A stretch of 38,815 nt of DNA. Source: Accumulibacter sp. Lineage in GTDB: Bacteria; Pseudomonadota; Gammaproteobacteria; Burkholderiales; Rhodocyclaceae. The stretch lies in the NCBI RefSeq assembly GCF_023806635.1, contig NZ_JAMTDQ010000008.1, positions 1 through 38,815 of the forward strand, read 5' to 3'. This document shows positions 16,161 through 24,239 of the stretch, piece by piece. Under the pieces are notes generated by a model. That model saw only the letters and a list, made by a program, of their open reading frames with translations, searched no databases and was not told the origin of the DNA. Position 1 is the stretch's first letter. The number at the start of each line of letters is the position of its first letter. A program made the position numbers and the translations under genes.

Positions 16161-16643
16161 ATGCAGCGCTTCACCATCTCGCTCGAGGCACCACTGGCGG
16201 AAGCGTTCGACGGACTGATCCGCAGCAAGGGCTACCGCTCGCGTTCGGAGGCGATCCGTGACCTGCTGCGGCAGCAACTCGGTACGCATCAGTTGCAGCA
16301 TGACGAAGCACCATACTGCATCGCCACCCTTTCCTACATCTACAACCACCATCAGCGCGAACTGTCCGAGCGCCTGACTGCGTTGCAGCACCGCCACCAC
16401 GACCTGACGCTGTCGACGATGCATGCCCACCTGGATCACGACAACTGCGTCGAAACGGTGTTCCTGCGGGGACCGACGAAGGCCGTGCGCGAGTTCGCCG
16501 ACGCGCTGCTTGCCGAACGTGGTGTTCGCCACGGCCAGCTCAACCTGGTACCGGCAGAACTCGTCCAGGAGCCGCATCAGCACCAGTCAGCGACCGGCAG
16601 CGGCGCCATCCTGACGCACGTCCATAGCACGCCGAAGACCTGA
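16161..16643 (+). CDS. nikR: NikR-type nickel-responsive regulator
   Basis: This 160-aa protein has an N-terminal ribbon-helix-helix DNA-binding domain (MQRFTISLEAPLAEAF, then SRSEAIRDLLR) and a C-terminal ACT-like metal domain. The high-affinity nickel ligands appear conserved: H77, H88, H90 and C96 in QHRHH and STMHAHLDHDNC. NikR represses nickel uptake genes in other bacteria. No nickel transporter or hydrogenase is seen here; the gene follows the SCO stop by four bases, so it is transcribed with copper and heme assembly genes. The C-terminal ~20 residues are extended and His-rich. The ATG at 16161 gives the canonical start. Confidence 0.9.
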   Translation: MQRFTISLEAPLAEAFDGLIRSKGYRSRSEAIRDLLRQQLGTHQLQHDEAPYCIATLSYIYNHHQRELSERLTALQHRHHDLTLSTMHAHLDHDNCVETVFLRGPTKAVREFADALLAERGVRHGQLNLVPAELVQEPHQHQSATGSGAILTHVHSTPKT

Positions 16644-16698
16644 ACGGGGTCGCTGCCGCCAGGCGGCGGGCGATGGCGCCAGCGGGATGGCATGACGG

Positions 16699-16723
16699 CC
16701 GGCGGCTCACGGCCAGCCGCCGG
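16699..16723 (+). terminator. GC-rich hairpin after nikR
   Basis: CCGGCGGCT, a seven-base loop, and AGCCGCCGG form a perfect 9-bp stem about 55 bases after the nikR stop. There is no T-run. It separates the ctaB-SCO-nikR unit from the FNR-type promoter at 16738. Confidence 0.5.
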
Positions 16724-16737
16724 TGATGCCGGCGGAT

Positions 16738-16779
16738 TTGACCCGTGTCAATTCGCCGCACGAGGGCAATCAATATAAT
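16738..16779 (+). promoter_or_regulatory. FNR/DNR-type class II promoter of the cytochrome b module
   Basis: TTGACCCGTGTCAA (16738-16751) is a perfect dyad of the FNR/DNR half-site TTGAC. A perfect TATAAT lies at 16774-16779, so the predicted start is about 16786 and the box is centred at -41.5, the classical position for activation by FNR-family proteins. No -35 hexamer is needed or seen. The leader is ~36 bases to the GTG at 16822. Confidence 0.75.
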
Positions 16780-16821
16780 CAACGGCTAATAGTTACCGGC
16801 GGTACTCGTCCTGGTCCTCCC

Positions 16822-18393
16822 GTGAGTTTCCACAGCATTCTGCGCAAGGGCGCGAGCAGCGTCTTCCTGCGCATCGAAGAGGCTCTCGACGGTCCTTTCG
16901 GCGGCGCCGACAATCCGCTGCGCCATCTCGGCGCCCTCGGCCTCTACCTGCTTTGGATCATCGTCGGCAGCGGTCTCTATCTGTACACCGTGCTCGATAC
17001 CGGCATCGACGCCGTCTATCGATCCATCGGCGATCTGTCACGCGAGCAGTGGTATTTTGGCGGCGTCCTGCGCAGCCTGCACCGCTATGCCTCAGACGGC
17101 TTCATGCTGGTGATGACGCTGCACCTGATGCGCGAATGGTGCTACGGGCGCTACCACGGCTTCCGCCTCTACTCGTGGATGACCGGTGTGCCGCTGCTCT
17201 GGCTGGCGTACGTCAGCGGCATCGGCGGTTACTGGATCGTCTGGGATCAGCTCGCGCAGGTCTCGGCCACCGCGACGGCCGAACTGCTCGACTGGCTGCC
17301 GATCTTCAGTGAGCCTTCGGCACGCAACTTCCTGACACCCGACTCGATCAGCGACCGTTTCTTCACCATGCTGGTATTCATCCATATCGGCGTGCCACTG
17401 CTGCTGATCCTCGGCCTCTGGGCGCACGTGCATCGCATCAGCCACGTCGACCACCTGCCAAGCAAGCGGGTGATGCTGGCGACGCTGCTGGCGCTGCTTC
17501 TCCTCTCGCTGGTGCAGCCGGCGCTCAGCAACCCGCCAGCCAACCTGGCGATGATTCCCGGCGCACTGGACTTCGACTGGTTCATCCTCTTCATCCATCC
17601 ACTCACCGACCTCACGTCGCCAGCGCTCGTCTGGCTGCTCCTCCTCGCCGTCACGGCGCTGCTCTTCGCCCTCCCCTTGTTGCCCCACCCCGCACCGGAG
17701 CCGGTAGCACTCGTCGATCCGGCCAACTGCACCGGCTGCGATCGCTGCCTCGCCGACTGCCCCTACGCTGCGATCGCCATGCAACCGCACCCGTTGCGCC
17801 CGGGTTTCAAGCTCGCCGTCGTCGATGGCGACCTCTGCGCAGGCTGTGGCATCTGCGCCGGCTCGTGCCCGTCGTCTACCCCCTTCCGCCGCCGCGACAA
17901 ACTGGTCACCGGCATCGACATGCCACAGCAACCGATCCATCTGCTGCGCGAGCAACTCGAGCAGGAGTTGGCGAGGCTCAGCGGCCCGCAGCGCGTCGTC
18001 GTCTTCGCCTGCGCCCGTGGCGCCGACGCCAGTGGGCTGGCGGCTACCGACACGGCGGTGATGCCGCTCCTGTGCACCGGCATGCTGCCACCATCCTTTG
18101 TCGAGTACGCGCTGCGCGGTGGCGCCGACGGCGTGCTGGTGAACACCTGCCGCCCGGGAGGCTGTGACTTCAGGCTCGGCGATCGCTGGACGCGCGAGCG
18201 CCTCGCTGGCGAGCGCGAACCGCACCTGCGGCAAACGGTCCCCGCCGCCCGACTGCAGCTTTGTGCCGCTGCCGCCGGCGATGAACCCGCGCTCAGCGCT
18301 GCCCTGAACGACCTCAGGGCACGCCTCGGGAACGAGGCGCTGGCCAGCGACAGACTTCCACCCTATCTGCGGAGAGTGTCCAACCATGCCTAA
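16822..18393 (+). CDS. Cytochrome b - 2[4Fe-4S] ferredoxin - FlpD/MvhD fusion
   Basis: This 523-aa protein has three parts. Residues ~1-290 are a cytochrome b/b6 N-terminal unit with two His pairs 14 residues apart (LHRYASDGFMLVMTLH and IHIGVPLLLILGLWAHVH), holding two b hemes and a quinone site. Residues ~300-355 are a bacterial ferredoxin with C303/306/309/313 and C339/342/345/349. Residues ~385-475 resemble the FlpD/MvhD delta subunit (VVFACARGADASG, LLCTGMLPPSF, GGADGVLVNTCRPGGCDF), which in methanogens links hydrogenase or formate dehydrogenase to electron-bifurcating heterodisulfide reductase. The GTG at 16822 is the likely start, though its ribosome site is weak. Predicted to move electrons between the quinone pool and a low-potential cytosolic carrier; the direction is unknown. 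It overlaps the next gene by 8 bases. Confidence 0.82.
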   Translation: MSFHSILRKGASSVFLRIEEALDGPFGGADNPLRHLGALGLYLLWIIVGSGLYLYTVLDTGIDAVYRSIGDLSREQWYFGGVLRSLHRYASDGFMLVMTLHLMREWCYGRYHGFRLYSWMTGVPLLWLAYVSGIGGYWIVWDQLAQVSATATAELLDWLPIFSEPSARNFLTPDSISDRFFTMLVFIHIGVPLLLILGLWAHVHRISHVDHLPSKRVMLATLLALLLLSLVQPALSNPPANLAMIPGALDFDWFILFIHPLTDLTSPALVWLLLLAVTALLFALPLLPHPAPEPVALVDPANCTGCDRCLADCPYAAIAMQPHPLRPGFKLAVVDGDLCAGCGICAGSCPSSTPFRRRDKLVTGIDMPQQPIHLLREQLEQELARLSGPQRVVVFACARGADASGLAATDTAVMPLLCTGMLPPSFVEYALRGGADGVLVNTCRPGGCDFRLGDRWTRERLAGEREPHLRQTVPAARLQLCAAAAGDEPALSAALNDLRARLGNEALASDRLPPYLRRVSNHA

Positions 18394-18883
18394 ACCCACC
18401 GCCATCATCGGCCAGGTGATCCTCTACGGTGCATTTGCCGCCTTCATTGGCTACTTCGCCACCTCGCCGAAGTACCGACAGATTGCCGACGATGTCGCGC
18501 TGATCAAGCTGTCGATCAGCCACCTCGGCGACCGTGAATGCCGCAAGCGAACGCCCGAGGAACTGGCGAAGATGCCGCCCAACATGCGCGCGCCGATGGA
18601 CTGCCCGCGTGAGCGCTCGGACATCCGGCTGGAAATGGACCTCGACGGGCAACCGGTCCTGCGGACGGTGATGCATCCGACCGGCCTCTACAAGGACGGC
18701 GTGTCGACGATCTACCGGCGCTTCGAGGTCAAGGCCGGCAGCCACCAGATCGCCGTGCGGATGAACGACAACCTCGTCAAGCCCGGCTTCAACTTCGTCA
18801 AGGAAGGGGAGATCAACCTTAGACCGGGCCAGGTGATGGTGATCGACTTCAACCCCGACAAGGGTGGCCTGTTCTTCCAGTGA
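18386..18883 (+). CDS. Membrane-anchored protein of unknown function between two cytochrome b genes
   Basis: I do not recognise this 165-aa protein. One N-terminal helix (~6-25, IIGQVILYGAFAAFIGYFA) is followed by a soluble domain, probably periplasmic. The domain has two cysteines (DRECRKRTPEE and APMDCPRER) that could form a disulfide, a beta-rich centre and a GGLFFQ end. GGAGAG at 18371-18376 and the overlap with the preceding stop support the ATG at 18386. Its fixed place between two cytochrome b fusion genes suggests an assembly factor or an extra subunit of a complex they form. It has no heme-binding CxxCH or other cofactor motif. Confidence 0.8.
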   Translation: MPKPTAIIGQVILYGAFAAFIGYFATSPKYRQIADDVALIKLSISHLGDRECRKRTPEELAKMPPNMRAPMDCPRERSDIRLEMDLDGQPVLRTVMHPTGLYKDGVSTIYRRFEVKAGSHQIAVRMNDNLVKPGFNFVKEGEINLRPGQVMVIDFNPDKGGLFFQ

Positions 18884-18946
18884 TCGCCGCGCGCGACGAA
18901 CGGCCGTCTCCCGACGCCTCCCCAACCTCCTGAGCCGACATCGATC

Positions 18947-20860
18947 ATGGTCAAGTTCCTGCAAGAAATCCTGCGCTGGCTGTTCATGCGCATCGAGAAC
19001 GTCTTCAACGTCGCCTTCGGCGAAAAGCTGAACCCCTTCTACCACCTCGGAACGATCAGCTTCTGGCAGTTCTGGTTGCTGGTCATCTCGGGCCTGTACC
19101 TCTACATCTTCGCCGACACCGGCGTACACGACGCCTTCGAGTCGGTCGAGAGCATCACCCACGACCAGTGGTGGGCCGGCGGCATCCTGCGCAGCATCCA
19201 CCGCTACGCCACCGACGGCATGATCCTGACGATGCTGCTGCACATGCTGCGGCACTTCGCCTACGACCGCTATCGCGGCTTCCGCTCGTTCTCGTGGCTC
19301 ACCGGGGTCGCCCTGCTGTGGCTGATCTACATCGCCGGCGTCAATGGTTTCATGCTCGTCTGGGACAAGCTGGCGCAATTCGTCGTCATCGCCACGGCCG
19401 AGTGGTTCGACGTCCTGCCGATGTTCAACGGCACGCTGATCCGCAACTTCCTCTACGTCGAGAGCGTCAACAGCCGGCTGTTCACGCTGCTCGCCTTCAT
19501 CCACATCGGCGCGCCGCTGATCGTCGCCTTCATCATGTGGGTGCATGTGCAGCGCGTGCCGCGCGCCCACATCAATCCGCCGCGGCCGATCGCCATCGCC
19601 GTGACGCTGATGTTCCTGGTGCTGTCACTGGTCAAGCCGATCCTCAGCCAGGGCGGCGAAGCCGACATGTCGGTGGTGCCGACCAACATCGACTTCGACT
19701 GGTTCGAGCTGCCGGTTCTGGCGCTGGTCTACGTGACCAACCCGCTGCATCTCTGGTACTGGGTCCTCGGCCTCACGGCCCTCCTCTTCCTGGTGCCCTG
19801 GTTGCCGCCGAAGAAGCGCGGGTCGGCGCAGGCGCTGACCTCGATCACCTTCCATCCCGACCGGCGTGCGGTCAGCGCGCGCTTCGACGAGACGCTGCTC
19901 GACGCCGGCCTGCGCCAGGACATCGACCTGCCCTACGAGTGCCGCAACGGCGGTTGCGGCGTCTGCAAGTGTACCGTCCTGAACGGCCGGGTCGATCCCG
20001 GCCTCTACCAGCCGAGCGCGCTATCGACGGCGGAGCTGGCACAGGGCAAGGTCCTGATGTGCTGCGCCACGGCGCTCGAGGACGCCGAGATCGAGTACCA
20101 GGCGAGCGCGGCGCCGAAAGCCTTCCGCGAATACACCGCGAAGGTCGTGCACATGCACCGGCTGACCGACGACGTCATGCAGGTGCTGCTGCGCTTGCCC
20201 GACGGCGAGCGGATCAGTTTCAAGGCCGGCCAGTACGTGAACATCATTCTCGACGATGGCCAGCGGCGCGCCTTCTCCTTCGCCAACCCGCCGCACCAGC
20301 CCGACTTCGTCGAACTGCAGATCCGCCTGATGCCCGGCGGCCGTTTCACGACGCACGTCTTCGAAGCGATGAAGGAAGGCGACGAGCTCCGCTTCGAGGG
20401 ACCGATCGGCGATTTCACGCTGCGCGAGTCGGAGCGGCCGATCGTCTTCGTCGCCGGCGCCACGGGTTTCGCGCCGGTCAAGAGCATGGTCGAGGATGCC
20501 TTCAAACGCGGCCTGAAACGCGAGATCCATCTCTACTGGGGGGTGAAGACCCTCAAGGACCTCTACCTGCCCGAGCTGCCGGCCCGCTGGGCACGCGAGC
20601 ACAGCAACTTCCACTTCATCCCGGTGCTTTCCGAGCCGGCTCCGGAAGACCAGTGGAGTGGCCGCACCGGCCTGGTCCACGAGGCGATCCTCGCCGACTT
20701 CCCCGAACTAAAGCAGCACGAAATCTATGCCTGCGGCTCGGTGCGCATGGTCGAGGCGATCTTCCCCTTCCTGAAGCAGCATGGCGCCGAGGACGGCGCC
20801 TGTTTCTCGGATGCCTTCAGCGTCTCGGCACGATCGATGGCCTTCCAGCCGCGGCAGTAG
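18947..20860 (+). CDS. Cytochrome b - 2Fe-2S ferredoxin - FAD/NAD(P) reductase fusion
   Basis: This 637-aa protein has a cytochrome b/b6 N-terminal unit (~1-285) with His pairs 14 apart (IHRYATDGMILTMLLH and IHIGAPLIVAFIMWVH), paralogous to 16822-18393. A plant-type 2Fe-2S domain follows (C332, C337, C340 in CRNGGCGVC, last ligand C372). Then comes a ferredoxin-NADP reductase module with the flavin motif RAFSFANPP and the nucleotide motif FVAGATGFAPVKSM, ending in YACGSVRMVEAIF. The order of cofactors implies electron flow quinone-b hemes-FeS-FAD-NAD(P). As I recall, a protein of this design was proposed in Accumulibacter to pass electrons from quinol to NAD(P)+ and so permit an anaerobic TCA cycle. 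Thermodynamically this needs a low quinol potential or membrane energy. The ribosome site is weak. Confidence 0.88.
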   Translation: MVKFLQEILRWLFMRIENVFNVAFGEKLNPFYHLGTISFWQFWLLVISGLYLYIFADTGVHDAFESVESITHDQWWAGGILRSIHRYATDGMILTMLLHMLRHFAYDRYRGFRSFSWLTGVALLWLIYIAGVNGFMLVWDKLAQFVVIATAEWFDVLPMFNGTLIRNFLYVESVNSRLFTLLAFIHIGAPLIVAFIMWVHVQRVPRAHINPPRPIAIAVTLMFLVLSLVKPILSQGGEADMSVVPTNIDFDWFELPVLALVYVTNPLHLWYWVLGLTALLFLVPWLPPKKRGSAQALTSITFHPDRRAVSARFDETLLDAGLRQDIDLPYECRNGGCGVCKCTVLNGRVDPGLYQPSALSTAELAQGKVLMCCATALEDAEIEYQASAAPKAFREYTAKVVHMHRLTDDVMQVLLRLPDGERISFKAGQYVNIILDDGQRRAFSFANPPHQPDFVELQIRLMPGGRFTTHVFEAMKEGDELRFEGPIGDFTLRESERPIVFVAGATGFAPVKSMVEDAFKRGLKREIHLYWGVKTLKDLYLPELPARWAREHSNFHFIPVLSEPAPEDQWSGRTGLVHEAILADFPELKQHEIYACGSVRMVEAIFPFLKQHGAEDGACFSDAFSVSARSMAFQPRQ

Positions 20861-21215
20861 CGAGAAGCCGCCACCTCGCCGGCTGGGCTGGTGCCCTGCT
20901 GGCGGCGGTGAGCGGAGCATCGGCGAACCGTCACCAGGACGACCTGGACAACTGAAACAGGAACCCGGGCCGATCCTGGCACAAGGACGCAGCCAGCGCG
21001 GGCCGCCTCGTCCGCCCGTCACTCGCCCGCTTGCGGCTCATGGCGCGGCAAGCCTCCTGGCGCGATTCCCGCCGTCGCATCGAGGCCGGCGTTTCGGTCT
21101 CCTCCACCTGCCGGCGCGACGCGTCGAAAAGCGGTACCAAGCACCATTTCGTGCAGGATGCCGTCACCGCGCCGTACAATGGCGGGAAAGATTCCAACGA
21201 CAGGGAGGCCTATCC
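20861..21215. other. 355-base gap before the diheme cytochrome c, with a possible promoter
   Basis: No gene is seen. A TACAAT (21175-21180, five of six consensus bases) would start a transcript about 30 bases before the cytochrome c ATG, but no clear -35 lies 17 bases upstream. No FNR-type box was found here, in contrast to the module upstream. Confidence 0.45.
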
Positions 21216-21845
21216 ATGAAAACAGCGAATCTCGTCCGGCAAGGCAGCCGCCTACCGCTTGCCGCACTGCTCGTCGTCCTTTTTCCGTTGGCAGGCCACG
21301 CTGCCGACCGCAGTGGCAAGGAGGTGGTCGATACGGTCTGCATCGCCTGCCATGGAACCGGCAAGGATGGCGCCCCGCGAATCGACGACCGGGCGGAATG
21401 GGCCAAACGGGCTGCCAAGGGGTTGGACAAGCTCAATGAGAACGCCATTACCGGGGTGCGCAAAATGCCCGCCCATGGCGGCCAGGCGGCTCTTACCGAC
21501 CTCGAGATGACGCGCGGCGTCGCCTACCTGGTCAGCGGCGGCGCGGCGGCCGATCCCCAGAAGCCTTATACGCCTGCCCGAATCCGCAGCGGCGAGCAGG
21601 TGGTCAGGGAACGCTGTCAGGAATGCCACGCCGACGGCAGGAACGGCGCGCCGAGGATCGGTGATATCGACGCCTGGAAGCCCCGCCTGCAGAAAGGTGT
21701 CGCCCCTCTGGTCAACTCAGCCATCGGTGGCCACAAGGGCATGCCGGCCCGGGGCGGCATGGCGAGCCTGAGCGACGCCGAAATCCGTGCTGCCGTGAAC
21801 TACATGGTCGGCCAGACCGCAGGCGCCGCTGTCAAACACCACTGA
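21216..21845 (+). CDS. Diheme cytochrome c5-type protein, periplasmic
   Basis: This 209-aa protein has a clear Sec signal (~1-29, ending LAGHAA). Two tandem c5-like domains follow: CIACH at C42-H46 with Met84 as likely sixth ligand (RKMPAHGG), and CQECH at C134-H138 with Met176 (KGMPARGG). The halves are clearly duplicated. It could feed electrons to the CuA subunit at 11917 or to the reductase subunit at 22523. An AGGGAGG site (21202-21208) gives a firm start. The downstream TlpA gene is convergent, its 3' end about 100 bases away. Confidence 0.9.
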   Translation: MKTANLVRQGSRLPLAALLVVLFPLAGHAADRSGKEVVDTVCIACHGTGKDGAPRIDDRAEWAKRAAKGLDKLNENAITGVRKMPAHGGQAALTDLEMTRGVAYLVSGGAAADPQKPYTPARIRSGEQVVRERCQECHADGRNGAPRIGDIDAWKPRLQKGVAPLVNSAIGGHKGMPARGGMASLSDAEIRAAVNYMVGQTAGAAVKHH

Positions 21846-21944
21846 GAGCAGGAAACGACGGGCCAGGCGGCGAGGCACCTTCGAGCAACGGCATCCTCTG
21901 CCCATCGCCGCACGGTCGGCCGCAACCGCCACCTTGCGGCGGGC

Positions 21945-22526
21945 TCATTCCCGCGTCAGCCGCAACAGGATCGGCTCCAGCGTCGCCTCGTCGAGCCGCC
22001 CGAGGCGGCTGCCCGCGAGCCGCCCGGCGCGGTCGATGACCACCGTGGTGGGCAGTCCGCGCACCTGCAGGGCGGGCGTCTGGCTGCCGGCCGCGTCGCC
22101 GACCAGCAGCGGGTAGGCCACCGGCGTCCGGCGGACGAAGGCCTGCATCTTCTCCGCGTCGTCGATGCCGATGCCGACGAACTGCACGCCGCGCGCTGCG
22201 TACTTCTCCTGCAGCCGCGAGAAGGCCGGCATTTCCTCGATGCACGGCGCGCACCAGCTGGCCCAGTAATTGACCACCAGCACCTTGCCGCGCCACTGTG
22301 CCATCGCCTGCGGCTTGCCGACGAGATCGGGCAGCGTCAACGCCATGATCGCGTCGGCCATCGCCTGCCCCTGCTCCGGCGGCATCGTCGCCGCCGCGAT
22401 CAGTCCCGGCGGCAGCGCGCCCGGCACCTCTGCCGGCCGCAGCAGACGATGACCGAGCCAGCCGATCGTCGCCAGCGTCGCCACGCCGGCGGCAAGCGCG
22501 AGCGCGAGTGCAATCTGCCGTCTCAT
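21945..22526 (-). CDS. TlpA/ResA-type membrane-anchored thioredoxin
   Basis: This 193-aa protein has an N-terminal helix (~5-25) and a thioredoxin-like domain with the redox pair C92/C95 in NYWASWCAPCIEEMP. It later has GLPTTVVIDRAG with the cis-proline. Proteins of this kind reduce disulfides in the periplasm, often in cytochrome c or CuA maturation. Its ATG overlaps the stop of the reductase gene upstream (ATGA), so the pair is translated together and this protein probably serves maturation of that enzyme. The open frame extends upstream to 23795, but that part is an antisense-free shadow of the reductase gene. Confidence 0.9.
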   Translation of the reverse strand: MRRQIALALALAAGVATLATIGWLGHRLLRPAEVPGALPPGLIAAATMPPEQGQAMADAIMALTLPDLVGKPQAMAQWRGKVLVVNYWASWCAPCIEEMPAFSRLQEKYAARGVQFVGIGIDDAEKMQAFVRRTPVAYPLLVGDAAGSQTPALQVRGLPTTVVIDRAGRLAGSRLGRLDEATLEPILLRLTRE

Positions 22527-23887
22527 CGCCGCTTGCCGCCAGACATCGCCTTCAGGCAGACGAGGACGAACATCAGCCCGCCGATGACGGCAATCAATCC
22601 GCCGAGCCCCATCATCCCCATGCCGATCTTCTGCGGCAGCGTCGTCAGGAACTGGTCGGCGCCGGCAACCTTGCGCTGCACGCCATAGCCGCCCGACCAC
22701 GCGAGCCCGAGGACGTGGATCAACTGCCCGGCGCCATAAACATAGGGCTGCCAGACGGCCATCGCTCCCTCGGCACGCGCGAAGCCGAGCAGCGGCAGCA
22801 GGACATAGGCAAGCCCCATGAAAGCCAGCGTCACACCGACCGTCGATCCGTGATAATGCGCCGGGATGACGACATTGACGCCGTGGATCGCGTAGCCAAG
22901 CGCGCCACCAAGAGCGAACAGGACGAAAGAGGAAACCAAGGCCGACTTCGCCGGGTCGGCTGCCGCGCCGCGCACGCGCCAAAGCGCCAGCACGCCGACG
23001 AGCAGCAGCGGCAGCATGTACGGATGGCCCCAGATCATCAGCTTGGCGAACAACTCGACATGCGGCAGTGAGCCGACCGGCACCAGCAGGTAGATGGCGA
23101 CCACGGCGAGCAGCGGCAGCGCCGCGACGACGAACATCAGCGACTGCGCACGCGGCGCGACCGGCGCCGGCGTGCCGAGCGCAGCGGCGATCCACAACCA
23201 GGCAACGATCATCAATAGCGAATGCTGGAACTGCAGCGTATGTCCGCCACCCCAGAAGATCACCTCGTAGTAGATCTGCCCCTCGACCCACGGCACCAGC
23301 CACCACGAGACGAAGAACGCCGCCAGCGAGAGCAGCGCCGCCAGCGCGCCCAGGAAGGAGCCGAGACGCAGCGGGTCGACGAGGAACGGCCGCGGCCAGG
23401 ATGTGAGCAGCGCACGCACGACGGCCAGCGTCGTCCCGGCGCCGAAAATCCACAGCGAGGCAAAGAACAGCGGCTGCTCGAGCACCGGGATGTAGTTGTT
23501 GAGAACCGGTTGCGCGCCGGGAAAGAAGGGCGACACCGTCATCAGCGCGGTGCCCAGCGCCGCCAGCGCGAAACCGCTCCAGCCGAGCCACGCCAGCCCC
23601 GGCCGACCGAGCGCCGACCAGATGACGACGGCGAAAGCCATGAACCAGACGGCCACCGACAGATCGACGTGCACCACCAGCGCGGCGCGAAAGAGGTCCT
23701 TGAGCGGGAAGACATCCTGGATCCCCGGCGTCCGCGAGAGCACCAGCAGCACCGCCAGCAGGCCGGATCCGATCAGCGCCATCACCCCGAGCCACAGCCA
23801 GGCACGCGCCAGTGCCACCGGTGTGCCGGCGACGGGCAGCGGCACGGCAACCGTCGCTGCGGGAACTGCCACCCCATGTTGATCCAT
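22523..23887 (-). CDS. Heme-copper subunit I-like protein with incomplete copper site
   Basis: This 454-aa protein has about 12 helices and the heme-copper oxidase fold. The low-spin heme pair is present: a helix II His in LVVHVDLSVAVW, and helix X PAHYHGST with H344 and H346. The active-site metal histidine H216 is in FWGGGHTLQFQH. Where oxidases have HH in helix VII it reads KLMIWGHPYML, with only H288. The position four after H216 is Phe, not Tyr. So the binuclear centre lacks a ligand and the catalytic tyrosine, which argues against ordinary O2 reduction. No subunit II lies next to it; a TlpA gene follows. It could be a divergent NO reductase or a non-catalytic sensor-like relative. ATG 23887 gives a plausible N-terminus before helix I. 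Confidence 0.75.
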   Translation of the reverse strand: MDQHGVAVPAATVAVPLPVAGTPVALARAWLWLGVMALIGSGLLAVLLVLSRTPGIQDVFPLKDLFRAALVVHVDLSVAVWFMAFAVVIWSALGRPGLAWLGWSGFALAALGTALMTVSPFFPGAQPVLNNYIPVLEQPLFFASLWIFGAGTTLAVVRALLTSWPRPFLVDPLRLGSFLGALAALLSLAAFFVSWWLVPWVEGQIYYEVIFWGGGHTLQFQHSLLMIVAWLWIAAALGTPAPVAPRAQSLMFVVAALPLLAVVAIYLLVPVGSLPHVELFAKLMIWGHPYMLPLLLVGVLALWRVRGAAADPAKSALVSSFVLFALGGALGYAIHGVNVVIPAHYHGSTVGVTLAFMGLAYVLLPLLGFARAEGAMAVWQPYVYGAGQLIHVLGLAWSGGYGVQRKVAGADQFLTTLPQKIGMGMMGLGGLIAVIGGLMFVLVCLKAMSGGKRR

Positions 23888-24131
23888 CACTGTCTCGGCC
23901 GGGAAAAGGCGCAGAGTATACGGTGCGCAGGCCACCATCGCCAAGCCACGGCCGGCAGGTCCGGCAGGTCCGCGGTCACCCGAAAGGCCACGGCAGCGCC
24001 GGCGCTGCCCTCTCGTCCGTGAACGCTCTCGCACCCGGCGGCAACCGCTGCCGCCGAGGCATGCCCGGACGTGCACCGGTTTGCCGTCGCGCCCGCTTCG
24101 AGAATTATGTCCTTTCGGCTGGCAACGCGAT

Positions 24132-24152
24132 CGCGACAATCGCATTGTCGCG
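24132..24152. promoter_or_regulatory. Perfect 21-base dyad in a divergent gap
   Basis: CGCGACAAT-CGC-ATTGTCGCG is a perfect 9-bp inverted repeat. It lies between the divergent reductase gene (start 23887) and the small membrane gene (start 24240), 88 bases before the latter. It looks like an operator for a dimeric regulator. It is not an FNR, NsrR or NorR consensus that I recognise. Confidence 0.5.
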
Positions 24153-24239
24153 GTGGGGTCGCGCCGGCAGCCGCGAACGCCGCACTGCCCGTGTTCCGAC
24201 GTTCCCCGACGCGTTCCTCCTGCAAGCGAAAGTCCGATC

